64,000 bases of DNA from Palaemon carinicauda. Its lineage: Eukaryota; Arthropoda; Malacostraca; Decapoda; Palaemonidae. The DNA lies in assembly GCF_036898095.1 (NCBI RefSeq), contig NC_090751.1, forward strand, positions 83,300,310-83,364,309, read 5' to 3'. Shown in pieces: positions 22,683-33,539 of the stretch (position 1 is the stretch's first letter; each line of letters begins with the position of its first letter). Made by a program: the position numbers and the translations under genes. A model generated the notes under the pieces. The model did not search any database and was not told the origin of the DNA. It worked only from the letters and a program-made list of their open reading frames with translations.

Positions 22683-22967
22683 AGGTTGCATGAAAAGCAA
22701 TGGTTGTATGTCTTATGGCTAAGCCTTGGGAAGAGGGGAGAGCGGACACATCCGATCTCAACCAGCCAAAAGAAGAAAGTGAGGCAGCTCTGTGAGTTGC
22801 GAGTAGAGATAGGTGGCTGGGGTATCCCTAGCCACCCCCTTCCGACCCACAACAGTCGGAAGGTAGGGTTGCCACCTCGCAATTTTTCAGACTATTGACT
22901 ACCTTCCAGCTTCGCCGAAAGATATATCCTAATGTAAACAATGTAAGGTTTGTTAGTTCAGGAACAA
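22683..22967 (-). repeat. DIRS B1 right inverted terminal repeat
   Basis: The right terminus of B1, separated from the rest of B1 by the B2 insertion. Its reverse complement matches 9120-9260 (GGATATATCTTTCGGC.AAGC, CACGAGGTGGCAACCCTA-like, ACAGAGCTGCCTCACTTT). Confidence 0.85.
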
Positions 22968-23424
22968 TTGTGATGTTAAAATTACCTCTGAAATGTTCTG
23001 GTGTATATTATACCAAGTAGGACTTGCCTCATCCTTCCTCCAACTCTGAGGAGAGAGAGTGCGAGAGGTTGAGTTGAATTCTATTAGTGATAACCGATAA
23101 TTGTCAAACACAGTTATCTCCCTGGATGACAGAAACCCCCGATGAGTCTGAGGATGATGGTTGCCACAGGGAGGTGTCTCTTGCCGCCTTCGGCTGTGAC
23201 GTCATTGGTCATTGAGCCTTATAGGCATGATGTGTAAATCCTGGAATTGAGGCAGGACGCATTGGGAGCATGTGCCTTAGTCCTCTTAGGAAAGACCTAC
23301 GATCGGAGGATCTTTCTGATCATTGTTATGAGACTTTTCAAAACCATCCTTACTGTCCTCCCTTCAGTTGAAGCGGCTATCCTGGAGGGTATTTAGCCTT
23401 GCATGGCGTATCGGCTCCTCCATG
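22968..23424. other. short spacer, no gene seen
   Basis: About 450 bases between DIRS B1 and DIRS A2. No recognisable coding or repeat structure. Confidence 0.5.
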
Positions 23425-23439
23425 TTGGCCAGCTTTCTA

Positions 23440-23730
23440 AAGGATATTTGGCTACAGTGATATTCCCAGAGAATTAACCGTTAGGACTCCAGAATTCTAA
23501 CTCCTGGCGCGAATATCCTTAAAATTTCTCTCAAGGATATCGCATAATCAGGGGACGTATGCTTGATACGACACATAGCGATCTTCACCCCGAATAGCAA
23601 GTGGCAAAATTAGAAGGGGAGCCGTTATCAAGGTACCCTTTCCTCTCGTACTACTGTAAAGTATCTAGATGGTGCTGTAGTCAACCCAGCGCGCTATTCC
23701 TATAGTTGTAGCGGTCTCGCACGGTGATTT
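23440..23730 (+). repeat. DIRS A2 left inverted terminal repeat
   Basis: Reverse complement of 31760-32030: shared blocks include GAATTCTAACTCCTGGCGCG, GATACGACACATAGCGATCT, GAGCCGTTATCAAGGTACCC and CAACCCAGCGCGCTATTCCT. Confidence 0.88.
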
Positions 23731-26070
23731 TCCCTGTTGCTCTCTCGCTTTGGTTTTCCTGGATTTATAATGCAATCTCCAGCCTCTTCTGCCTCTGGAA
23801 AGTTGAGTATTTGATCTTTACAGTGTATAAATTTTAGCTCCAGCCTCACAGTGAAATTAGAGTAATTTTAAGAGTTGGAGCTTCGCCTTCACCAGAGGCG
23901 CCATGGGCGCTGTCGTTCATAACGCATGTGTTATTTAGTTAGCCTGAACGACTTTCCCGGTTTTAATAGCATGAATATTTACAAAGCTATTCAGTTATAT
24001 ATTCTAGGAAGTTATATATTATGCCGATTGTATTCTTTAAAGTTTTTGCGATTTAGGTAACTGAACCTTGCCCGCGCTAGGCTTCCTAGCTTTAGTTTAC
24101 CTTTATGCATGATATAGAACGACATTCCTAGTTTTAATAACAATTAAATATGAAGCTATTTAGGCAATTTGTACTTGTAAGATATTGATTGCATATATAT
24201 TTTCTCTTCCTCATCGATCGTATACGAGAGAGTTTCGGCGATTAAGGTAACCGAATCTCACCTGGCACTAGGCTACTAGCCTAGGTGCTTTAGTGTACTT
24301 TCATACATGTTCCCGGTTTACCCTTGTATATTGTTTTATCAATTCAGGCGTAGATAGATATCTCCTAGAATTATTATATAAATCGATACTCGTCTCCAGT
24401 GTAGATTTAAGGGTATTCCCTTCTTCCCTCTGAGTGCAGCCTTAAGCTACAACCCTATCTTGGTCTTGCCATTGAGTAGACACTCCGACTTGACTAGACT
24501 AGTGTTTTCTGTCTCTTTCCCTGGCCGGCAGATGGCTGACTTTGGGGTTTTGACAAGAACCTCAGAGTATTCAGTCTTTTGCCGGCAGCTGGCCGGCAGG
24601 GTGAGTAGTCACTCCCCTGCGGCCTCAGCCGTCGGCATAGGAGGCTAGACCTCCCTAGGCCGCACTTTTAGTGGTTGTATGATCCAGCTACCTTCTCCCC
24701 TGCGGTCTAGGAGACTAGTCCTGTGCTCGTAGACCCTAGGCTGAAGAATAGACATTCTTCTGCCGCCTAGGATGGCGCCGGCATTGAAACGATGTTTCTC
24801 CCAGGTTGAGAGGGGCCGGCAAGCCTGCCGCCTCCCTCTTAACCCCATTGGCAGATCCTAGGTTGAAGAATAGATATTCTTCTGCCAACTAGGACGGCGC
24901 CGATATTGAAACAGAGTTTCTTCGTTGTGTGGTAGGACCAGCAACCCTGCTGCCTCCTTCCACACTTCATACAGGACTCTTTTCCCTGCCCCCTCTATCC
25001 TTTAGCGATGGCCTAGCCATCGCAACCCTTTGGCCTGCGGGTTGTGGGGCCGGCCGGGGCTCCTACATAGCACCTGTTTAGTCGCTTAGCCTTCCCTTAC
25101 GGACGCAAGGCTCCGGGAAAAGCTGTGCCGGCTGCCAGTGGGAGACCCCTATTCTGTAGAGTGTTCTTCAGTCCTCTCTTGGACTGCCATCCACATACCA
25201 GTGGCCGGCAGTGACCAGCAACTGTTTGTGTTTGGATGGAAGCCTGAATGATACATTCTCCCCTTCCATTTGAACCCTCCTTCTGGAGGAAGACAGTAAG
25301 ATTAAGTACTTACACCCTTATTTACTGTTAACATACATTTAATAAGGTACCCTTCATTTCATGCTTTCTCTCTATCTGTCAGCTAGTGCTGTCAAGTACT
25401 AACCCAGCAGGCAGATGCCGGCCGGGTCTTTGCCACCGGCCATTACCCCAGCGCTGGGCCGGGGCTGCCGGGTGCTAGTGTGGCCAGGTTGGTGCCACCG
25501 GGAACTACCCCAGCCGGTCGGTGCCGCCGGGTCTCGCCGGCTGGATCGTGCCGCCAGTTGCTAGTCTTGCCGGCAACATGCCGGATAAAACTACAGTATA
25601 TGATTATACAGTAGCCAGTATATTTGCAGTATAGATCATACTGCAGACAGAAAACTATAGTATATATTATACAATAGTTATTTTTCAACATACTCTGTGT
25701 ATCCTTGCACAGTCTTTTGTTGAGACCAATTATATATTGAAAGAAAGATTTCTTTCAATAAACTGATAGATGATCAGTTACCATTGACCCACATTATTAA
25801 ACATTGGGAAAGGTCAGTGTTAAGTTACACTTATCTACCTCTAGAGGCTAGAACCCTTCCCTTGGGTTTCCTGAATAGGAAAACTCTAGGTTTTAATTTT
25901 GGTGGAGGTCACAGCAATTGACTGGACAGGAAATACAAGTATGTGTCTTTCCTAGTTCCTTTTCTACCTTGTCTATCCTAAGCTATAATGCAATAATATT
26001 AATAATATTTATATAGTTTACCGAGTGAGATAAACTACCGCATACTCATTTAATTTTCCTCTCTTTACAG
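23731..26070 (+). other. DIRS A2 5' non-coding region
   Basis: No gene. It aligns in order with A1 4640-6487 (CCTCTTCTGCCTCTGGAAAG in both). It contains GCCGGC-rich patches (24520-25570) and ends in TTTTCCTCTCTTTACAG at 26070, a good 3' splice-site match just before the Gag zinc finger. Confidence 0.7.
26056..26070 (+). promoter_or_regulatory. candidate 3' splice site before DIRS A2 gag
   Basis: TTTTCCTCTCTTTACAG followed by GAG: a long pyrimidine tract and CAG at 26068-26070. The zinc-finger Gag frame starts directly after it without its own early ATG, which fits a spliced leader exon. Comparable tracts precede gag in B1 and B2. Confidence 0.5.
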
Positions 26071-27965
26071 GAGCACCATCCCAAGTGCCAAGTCGTCTTC
26101 TGCAACGTGAGGAGCAAGGACTTCTGTGGCCATGTAGAGTGCAGAGCTCATGCCCTCTGCACCACTACCAAGGGATCTCTTCGGTACTGGGACCCCCAGG
26201 ACTGCAAGATTTGCATGGCCTTGTGACCCAGGCGTTTGATGACCCCAAGACAGCGGAGTCAAGGGATGCAGCTCGAGAGAAGCTGCACAGATGGGTTTGT
26301 GGGCTCCAGAAAAACACCATGGGACCTTACCTTCCTAGCGAAAGGATGCACGCTTTGCTGTTCCCGAAAGCGAGTGTGGAAGCTATCATACCCCAGTCAC
26401 GACCTGAAATCCCTTGCGTCTAGATTGCCGTAAATACGGACGTCTCCGACACTATGCAGGACATCCACCTAGATGAGAGGATGTCGGAGGTGTCTGAGGA
26501 CACTGAAAAGGACCTTCTAGCGGGAGGTACCGAGGAGGAGTCCACCTTGGCTCCTGAAGAAGAAGATGATGATGTCGAATCGGAGTCCCTTCCGTCAGTT
26601 CTGGCTCAAGAGCCGTTACCCTCTACATCTTCTGCCCCTCCATTAGATGATATGAGACAGGCAATGGCCAGTCTTATGGCAATAATGGAGAGCCTTCGCA
26701 AGCAAGGCGAAGAAAGAGAGGTGAAGATGGAAAGGCAGATGGCCCAACTTTCCGCTTCTCATGGGTCTCGCAAGAGACTTAAGGTTCAAGATCTACCAAC
26801 TTGCTCTGATGTGAATCCCTGGAGGTATGCAGAATACATGCCAATGACCAGTGGCAAGATATTTATATCAGAGAAGTTGGGGACCATCTCTAGTGAGGAT
26901 GATGAATTCTGGCCAAGCTTTCAGTCTTACCCAGATTGCTTCGTCCGTCTGAGGACGGAACCAACATTGAGGGAGGAGACAGAACCTAAGGAGGTCATAG
27001 TACTTGACCACAGTAAAGCTCAGGCTCTTCTATACAGCAGCCTGGAGCAGAAGGGCTTCACTAACTCCAAAGTGTCAGCCCTTAGCAAGAAACATCCCAC
27101 CTTTCTTGCTCCAGCCTCATTAGCCTTTCCCTTTACGTCAAAAGGTTTTAAGGCAGTGATGAAGGCAATAGAGGCAGGCAAACCTTGCCCTACACTCGAG
27201 GAGTGTAGACCATTATCCTTAGCCCTGCCCACGGAAGATAAGGACTGGAAAGAAGTCCACCTTACCTTCTCAGTTGGGAAGTTGGAGGCAGATATCGCTG
27301 GACGTCAGTTCAGCGAAAATCTCCCTAAGTTGTCTGACTTTCTCTTGCGTAGAGTGCAAGAGACAAAAGAAAGACTGGCCACATCTTTGTCTCTATAGAT
27401 TTGTCTAGAGACGATGGCCAGCAACAGTAGAACCCCGGATATGAACATGGTTATGGCCAAAACACATTTGGCTACTGTGGTCAAGGACCTGTATGGCTTT
27501 GTCAGAGCCAGACGCGCGCGTAGAGAGTTCGTGTTTGCCTCGGCATCAGTAAAGCATGAACCCAGGAAACTGATAGCTTCCAATATCTGGGGTAAGGACC
27601 TCTTCCCGAGTGAAGTGGTCAAGGAAGTCGTAAACAAGGCCGCCACGGAGAATAGAAATTTTCTCCAGAAGTGGGGCATGTCGGCGAAGAGGAAGTCTTC
27701 CCCGTATGAGGGTCCCCAGCCTAAAAGGAAGACTAAACGACCTAGGTTGCTCTCTCGCCCTATCAGACGGCAGCAACAACAACAACACCTTCCCACAGTT
27801 CCCATGACCGCGATGCCCCAGATGGTGACTCAGCCCCAACCAACATATCAGATGGGGCCTCAGCAGCTGGTTGCCCAGTCACCAGCGTTCAACCCTGCGT
27901 TTGAGAGGCAGACCATTTCCTTTTGTCCCAAAGGTAGAGGGTCTAAACGGGGCTCCTCTAGATAG
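26071..27965 (+). pseudogene. gag-like protein (DIRS A2), nearly intact
   Basis: From 26071 the frame reads EHHPKCQVVFCNVRSKDFCG, HVECRAHALC and YWDPQDCKICMA, a Cys/His-rich zinc-binding domain of about 50 residues. One base shift near 26215-26220 moves to the frame of 26085-26423 (VTQAFDDPKTAESRDAAREK). TAG at 26421, then 26454-27398 continues in the same frame with an acidic region, a short coiled-coil-like stretch (MASLMAIMESLRKQGEEREV) and a conserved core; TAG at 27396 and a further in-frame segment 27414-27965 ending in a Gln-rich and basic tail (RGSKRGSSR). Two stops and one shift separate it from an open frame of about 630 codons. The presumed role is RNA packaging; not demonstrated for DIRS. 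Confidence 0.72.
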
Positions 27966-27969
27966 CCCC

Positions 27970-28742
27970 CAAGAGGTAAGGGTGGTAAGGGAGGACGCGG
28001 TAAAGGAGGTAAATCCTCTGGAGACCAGAAACAATGAGTTGCTTTGGGTAGGAGGGAGACTCCAACAATTTCAGGATCGTTGGACCTTCGATCCTTGGGC
28101 CCACAGCCTAATCAAGAACGGACTTGGATGGAGCTGGAACGAGGTTCCACCACCATTCCCTCAATTCTTCCAACACTCTACCCCCGTACTGGAAGAATAC
28201 ACCCTAGAACTTTTGAGCAATCGGGTGATAAGGAGAGCAAAGTCCATTAAATTCCAAGGAAGGCTGTTTTGTGTTCCCAAGAAGGACTCTGATAAACTCA
28301 GAGTCATCCTGGACTTGTCGCCACTCAACAAGTTCATAGAAAACTACAAGTTCAGGATGTTAACCTGGTACCAAAAGGGGCGTACACGGTCTCGATAGAC
28401 CTGGCAGATGCCTACTGGCATATTCCAGTCAACCACCCTCACTCCTCCTACCTAGGATTCAAGCTACAGAAGAAGAAGTACGTCTTCAGAGCCATGCCCT
28501 TCGGACTAAACATAGCCCCAAGGATCTTTACAAAGCTTGCAGACGCAGTCGTTCAACAACTACGCCTAGAAGGTGTCCAGGTAGTAGCGTACCTGGACGA
28601 TTGGCTGGTGTGGGCAGCATCCAGGATGGAATGTATGCAAGCATCCAACAAAGTGATCCAGTTCCTGGAACACCTGGGATTCAAGATCAACGTCAAGAAG
28701 TCTCGACTATCTCCAGCTCAAGATATATCAAGAGACTACTGA
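27970..28742 (+). pseudogene. reverse transcriptase (DIRS A2), frameshifted
   Basis: The frame of 27871-28398 gives RLQQFQDRWTFDPWAHSLIK, FCVPKKDSDKLRVILDLSPL and NKFIENYKFRML. A shift at about 28352-28365 leads to AYTVSIDLADAYWHIPVNHP (motif A), FRAMPFGLNIAPRIFTKLAD and VVAYLDDWLVWAASR with an intact YLDDW active site, then HLGFKINVKKSRLSPAQ. Another shift follows near 28735-28770 before RNase H. The YLDDW form and domain order are those of the DIRS group. Catalytic residues are present, so the frame breaks are the main lesion. Confidence 0.87.
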
Positions 28743-28759
28743 AATCCGACAGGATCTCA

Positions 28760-29710
28760 AGACACCAACAGGAAAAGTACTGGGCTCTCTCCGGTTCGCA
28801 TTAGTGACAGACCCAGTGCTAAGAGCACAGCTAAAAGATGCATCAGGAGTCTGGAGAAAATATGCATCAAACGCTCGAAGAGATCTAAGAAGACCGATAC
28901 CAACCCTACTACAATCACTTTTCAAGCCATGGTCGAAGGCCAAGAACCTGAAGAGGACCATGCCCTTGCAACCACCTCCACCGTCAGTCACCATCCATAC
29001 GGATGCCTCGAAGGAAGGATGGGGAGGTCACTCCCATCAACGGAAAGTCCAAGGGACTTGGTCTTCTCTATTCAAGACCTTCCACATCAACTTTCTGAAG
29101 GCCATGGCAGTCTTTTTGACACTGAAGAAACTCTCCCCTCGCAAATCAGCCAATATAAGACTGATCTTGGACAGCGAGGTGATAATGAGATGTTTGAATT
29201 ATCAAAACTTGAGATCACCCCAAATCAACCACGTGATGTTGTCCATCTTTCGCCTAGCGGAAAAGAAGAGATGGTATTTACCAGCAGTTCACCTCCAAGG
29301 GTTCCACAATGTGACGGTGGACGCTCTATCCAGGCTCACGCCGATAGAGTCAGAATGGTCCCTAGATGCAGACTCATTCTCCTTCATCTTACGTCAAGTC
29401 CCGGAACTGCATATCGACCTCTTCGCGACGAGTGACAACAAGAAGCTACCTCGTTATGTGGCCCCATGCGAAGACCCTCTAGCGAAAGCAACGGACGCCA
29501 TGTCCCTCGATTGGAACAGATGGAACCGGATCTACATGTTCCCTCCTACCAATCTCCTAATGAAGGTCCTCAACAAGCTGAGATCCTTTCGGGGAGCGGC
29601 AGCACTAGTGGCTCGCAAGTGGCCAAAGAGCAACTGGTTCCCTCTAGTATTGGAACTGAAGCTGAGGCTGGTCCCTCTGCCGGACCCAGCACTGTCTCAA
29701 CAGGTCCAGA
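28760..29710 (+). pseudogene. RNase H and linker (DIRS A2), Glu replaced
   Basis: The frame of 28804-29775 opens with a GSLRFALVTDPV-like connection, then SVTIHTDASKEGWGGHSHQ (first catalytic Asp). It continues with TFHINFLKAMAVFLTLKK, where the usual NxLE block has Lys in place of the catalytic Glu (B3 has HINPLEMKAVFLAL). LILDSEVIMRCLN keeps the next Asp, and VDALSRL closes the domain. After it, ELHIDLFATSDNKKLPRYVA and FPPTNLLMKVLNKLRSF form the conserved linker also present in B2 and B3. No clear methyltransferase domain was recognised. The Glu to Lys change suggests RNase H loss even apart from the frameshifts. Confidence 0.83.
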
Positions 29711-30737
29711 AGTTGGCTGTCTTCGCTTCATCAAAGAGAACCCAAAGCCTTCATCTCATGATTTTCTCTACTTAGCAGTTAAGAAAACATTTGGGATCTC
29801 GAAAGACAGTATAGACTTCTTAGAAGACTATAAGTCTAAGTCAACCAGGAGACAATATGAATCGTCTTGGAAAAAGTGGGTTGCTTTCGTCAAAGCAAAA
29901 GGACCAAAAGAAATCTCAATGGACTTCTGTCTGTCCTTCTTTACCCACCTTCATGAACGAGGTCTGGCAGCCAATACGATAACTACGTGTAAATCAGCTC
30001 TGACTAGACCTCTACTATACGCCTTTCAAGTAGACTTGTCAAACGAAATCTTTGACAAGATCCCTAAGACATGTGCTAGACTTAGGCCTGCAGCCCTTCC
30101 GAAGCCCATCTCATGGTCCTTAGACAAGGTCCTACACTATGCTTCAACAGTGAACAATGAAGATTGCTCCCTGAAAGATTTGACTCAGAAAGTCATTTTC
30201 CTGTTTGCTATAGCCTCAGGGGCTAGAGTTAGTGAAATAGTGGCCCTATCCAGAGATGAGGGCCATATTCAGTTTACAGAAGCAGGAGAACTAAATCTTT
30301 TTCCTGATCCAACATTCCACGCTAAGAACGAGCTACCCACTAAAAGGTGGGGTCCCTGGAGAATCTGCCCTCTGAAGGAAGATATCTCGCTGTGTCCAGT
30401 TGAGTGTCTAAAGGTCTATCTTCGAAGAACTTCAGACTTCAGGGGAGGACAGCTCTTTAAAGGAGAAACTTCAGGTTCAAACCTATCCCTAAAACAACTG
30501 AGGGTAAAGATCACCTATTTTATTCGCAGAGCAGATCCTGACAGTACACCCGCAGGTCATGATCTAAGGAAAATCGCTTCATCACTGAACTTCTTTCAGT
30601 ATATGAGTTTTGAGCGTCTTCGCTCATACACTGGATGGAAGTCATCCAGAGTATTCTACAAGCATTATGCAAAGCAAGTGCAGGAACTTGAGCGATTCGT
30701 GGTGGAGGCAGGTAGTGTACTAAAACCTGTCGTCTAG
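29710..30737 (+). CDS. tyrosine recombinase (DIRS A2), open frame
   Basis: An open frame from 29466 to 30737 (423 codons); recognisable recombinase sequence begins near 29730 and overlaps the preceding RNase H/linker frame, as is usual in DIRS. The N-terminal core-binding-like part includes YKSKSTRRQYESSWKKWVAF and ANTITTCKSALTRPLL. The catalytic part has IASGARVSEIVALSRDEG (first Arg), PAGHDLRKIASSLNFFQ (HxxR) and TGWKSSRVFYKHYAKQ (Trp and nucleophile Tyr). The upstream 80 codons (29466-29710) look like a shadow of the linker frame, so the true start is uncertain. All main catalytic residues are visible and there is no internal stop, which makes this the best-preserved enzyme of family A. 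Expected reaction: strand exchange between a circular DNA copy and the genome. Confidence 0.85.
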
Positions 30738-30871
30738 TGCTGCGATGAACAGTGAATTGATTGGGACCATCAATCAAACAGGTGAAGGTATTGACACCTC
30801 TTACTGCAATACATTGATGTGAGTGTCTCCAAGGGGACACTAAGGACTGTTTTAATTAGATGAGGTGAAGA

Positions 30872-30873
<2 letters not shown>

Positions 30874-30955
<82 letters not shown>
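30874..30955. repeat. (AT)n microsatellite
   Basis: About 82 bases of perfect AT dinucleotide repeat within the 3' non-coding region of DIRS A2. Absent from the equivalent position of A1. Confidence 0.97.
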
Positions 30956-30956
<1 letters not shown>

Positions 30957-31177
30957 CACTAGAACCTTGTGTACTTACACAATGTGAATAGACATTCAAC
31001 ATTATGAAAATTCACATTAGAAAATTTATCAAATTTTCAAATTACTGTGGCATTCAATAAGCTTTCCCTTTCGGGTGAAAACAAGAATTTTCTATGTTTT
31101 GTTTGCTTGTTATGTTTCTTATCACATATACTAACATGTATATCATGCCTATTATTTTATGTTGGTCATTTCTTGCC

Positions 31178-31183
31178 AATAAA
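31178..31183 (+). terminator. poly(A) signal, DIRS A2
   Basis: AATAAA 440 bases after the recombinase stop, in a context shared with A1 at 7203. Confidence 0.5.
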
Positions 31184-31626
31184 TTATCAATAGGTATTTG
31201 CGTCTTATTTCGCCCTACCATTGAATCTTAATAAAATATATCAGAGTTTACTTACCCTTCAATAAAACTGCATATATTTAATTATGAAAAAAATGTATAG
31301 CTATACCCTTGTTCCGACAAATGATACAACATTATGTAATAATGATTGTTCCAACACGTGATACATACAGAGAGACCTGTATGTAGGGATACTATGTTTG
31401 TTCTTATACTATATGCAAACCTTGAGACTCCATTTCCTAAGTCTATTATGACTCTTCCCTGTAGGGGGCAGGAGGCACTAACATGGTTTATGCTTAGCAG
31501 TAATGACGTATAACGGTAACGCCATATGTCTCAATGGTCTGGATGACCAAGAGGAAAAATTGTCCCAAGGTTAAGGCACTTTAAAAAAATCCACAGATAC
31601 AGTACTTTCTAGTAATTCTCTGGTAA

Positions 31627-31700
31627 GCTTCCATCAGGACAACATGGCTTGAACGAAAAATCTATTTTTGGTTGAGATAGCCATGTCGTCCAGATGGACC
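31627..31700 (+). repeat. DIRS A2 internal complementary region (shortened)
   Basis: Matches A1 7739-7836 on both flanks (CTTCCATCAGGACAACATGG; ATAGCCATGTCGTCCAGATG) but lacks about 25 bases across the left/right junction, that is the CCAAAAAACGGATTTTG part. Confidence 0.75.
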
Positions 31701-31759
31701 CGCCCTCCTTTTCTACAGAAAAGGCCTTGGCAGGATCCCTCCCGAAACTACTATATCTG

Positions 31760-32080
31760 TAGAACCATGCTCAACGCTACAAGGAATAGCGCGCTGGGTT
31801 GACTACAGCGCCATCTAGATACTCTACAGTAGTACGAGAGGAAAGGGTACCTTGATAACGGCTCCCCTTCTAATTTTGCCACTTTCCCCCTCAAAGCGAA
31901 AAAGCTATTCGGGGTGAAGATCGCTATGTGTCGTATCAAGCATACGTCCCGATTATGCGATATCCTTGAGAGAAATTTTAAGGATATTCGCGCCAGGAAT
32001 TAGAATTCTGAAGACCTAACGGTTAATCTCACCCAACAATAGATTTTTCGCTTCGCTCAAAATCCGTTTACTAGTATAAT
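31760..32080 (-). repeat. DIRS A2 right inverted terminal repeat
   Basis: Reverse complement of 23440-23730, then the right-end-only segment (CACCCAACAATAGATTTTTC, GCTCAAAATCCGTTTA) that matches the right end of A1. Confidence 0.85.
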
Positions 32081-32083
32081 TGT

Positions 32084-32706
32084 GCCTAAATAGCTTTCAT
32101 AATTTATCAATGCTATTACAACCGGGAATGTCATTCTGCTAACTAAATAACACATGCGTCATGAACGACAGCGCCCATGGCGCCTCCAGTGATTGGCCAA
32201 GCTCTGAACACATAAAATTACTCTAATTTCTCTGTGAAGCAGGAGCTAAAAATTATACACTGTAAAGAATAAATACTCAACTTTCCAGAGGCAGAAGAAG
32301 CTGGATATTGCATTATAAATCCTCAAATTAACGATCACAAACGTTAGATTAACAGGGGAAACCACCATGCAAAATCGCTATGAAAATAGGAATAAGCGCC
32401 ATCTTGGATACTCGTAATAGTACGGGAGGAAGGGTAACCTTGATAACGGCTCCCCTTCTGTTTTAGCTACTCTTCCCCCTTGAAACAAAAACGCTATTCG
32501 GGGTGAAGATTGCTATGTGTCGTATCAAGATATACGTCCCCTGATATTATGCGATATCCTTAAGAGAAATTTTAAAGATATTTGCGTCAGGAGTTAGAAT
32601 TCTGGAGACCTAAAGGTCAATTCTCTGTGAATATCACTGTAGCCAAATATCCTTTAGAAAGCTACCAATAGGAACCTTCCATCAGGACGACATGGCCTGA
32701 GCCCAA
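32084..32706 (-). mobile_element. DIRS family A left-end fragment, inverted (A3)
   Basis: The reverse complement of this stretch matches the left end of family A: from 32706 (TTTTTTTGGGCTCAGGCCAT) through the terminal repeat (32690-32380) into the 5' non-coding region (GGCGCCATGGGCGCTGTCGT, near 32170). It equals A2 23440-24020 in order. It abuts the right end of A2 within about four bases. It carries no coding sequence and is a separate, truncated copy in the opposite orientation. Confidence 0.82.
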
Positions 32707-33539
32707 AAAAATATTTGTGTCCGTAATCCAAGATTGTCTAATTTTGCCTCACCAAGAAAAGAAGTGAGAAATTTGCCTGTCCAATTTTGCCTGACCATGG
32801 CTTTGAAAACTGTCCAATTTTGCCTTACTATATGAATATATAAATTAAACTTTGTATTCAAGCGCATGAATATACTTTTATGTGTAAATCTACATATATG
32901 TAATCATGATCATACAATATAAGACATTAGGAGTGCAGTATGGGTGGGTGTCTGCTCAGGGTGACACCCTAAAAGGGGGTGAAACCCTGAGAGTTACATC
33001 TACAAAATGTTTGTCTTTCTAGCTAGAGGGATATGATATGATTTTCAAAAAGTTATTTAATACTGGGGACACACTCAAAGGTGTTGATACTCAGGGGTGG
33101 AACCTTCAAAAAGATCGACCAAATCATGGTGACATCCTCGAGAGGGGTGTCACCCCAAATGCTACAAATAATAATAAAAAAAAAACTTTCTTGTATATAC
33201 ATTGTTCCTAGAATGATTCACATATCCAAATGAAAATTTCAGGGATTAGGGGAAATACATTTTCCCTTTTCTGCTAATTTCGTTGTTGATAACTGCAAAA
33301 GAAAAGATGCAGCTGGCATGTTGCCTTTTTGATATGGTGTTCAATGCAGCAATATTAGAGTAAGCAGCATGATAGTGAGAGATATCAACGAGGGACAAAG
33401 CTGATCCCATAAACAATATTCGTCCTAAGTTGTACATACAGTATCTAGTTTATTATTATTATCTTTACATCATATTATGAACGAGCCATCAAAGAGACAC
33501 TTTTACCTACAAAAGATAACCTTACAGAAAAAGCAACCA
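32707..33539. other. non-coding, small repeats
   Basis: No gene recognised. It contains three related copies of a TGTCCAATTTTGCCT-like 15-mer (about 32735, 32780 and 32813) and a strong hairpin at 32955-32991 (CTCAGGGT / ACCCTGAG arms with a second inner stem). GGGTGACACCC-type blocks recur at 33146. Confidence 0.6.

Larger units (their letters stand above)
9065..22967 (-). mobile_element. DIRS retrotransposon family B, copy B1 (outer, split by B2)
   Basis: The left end at 9065 starts ATGACAAATTTGG and the right end at 22967 ends GGAACAA. The two ends are inverted repeats (shared: GTTTACA.TAGGATATATCTTT, GGCAACCCTA, ACTGTTGTGGGTCGG). The internal complementary region is at 9321-9423. Minus-strand order is gag, RT, remnant of the region after RNase H, and a fragment of the recombinase. 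Copy B2 (14869-22682) is inserted just upstream of the gag zinc finger. B1 is older or more decayed than B2: its RNase H is missing, the middle of the recombinase is missing, and the RT active site reads YLDEW instead of YLDDW. Confidence 0.85.
23425..32080 (+). mobile_element. DIRS retrotransposon family A, copy A2
   Basis: The longest family A copy. The left inverted repeat (about 23440-23730) pairs with 31760-32030. Coding order is gag (26071-27965), RT (27970-28742), RNase H (28760-29500), linker, and tyrosine recombinase (about 29710-30737), then an AT microsatellite, an internal complementary region (31627-31700) and the right end near 32080. The extreme left end has diverged: where A1 reads GGGCTCAGGCCATGTCGTC, A2 reads TCGGCTCCTCCATGTTGGCC. 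Coding parts overlap or shift frame as in DIRS elements, but several shifts and in-frame stops look like decay. Confidence 0.87.

Noticed and set aside
29400..29710. Methyltransferase domain between RNase H and recombinase of DIRS A2, as in some DIRS1 elements
   Set aside because: Conserved linker seen (DLFAT...LPRY, FPP), but no motif I can firmly assign to a methyltransferase.
33246..33437. 63-codon minus-strand frame
   Set aside because: Short, no recognised motif, no supporting context.
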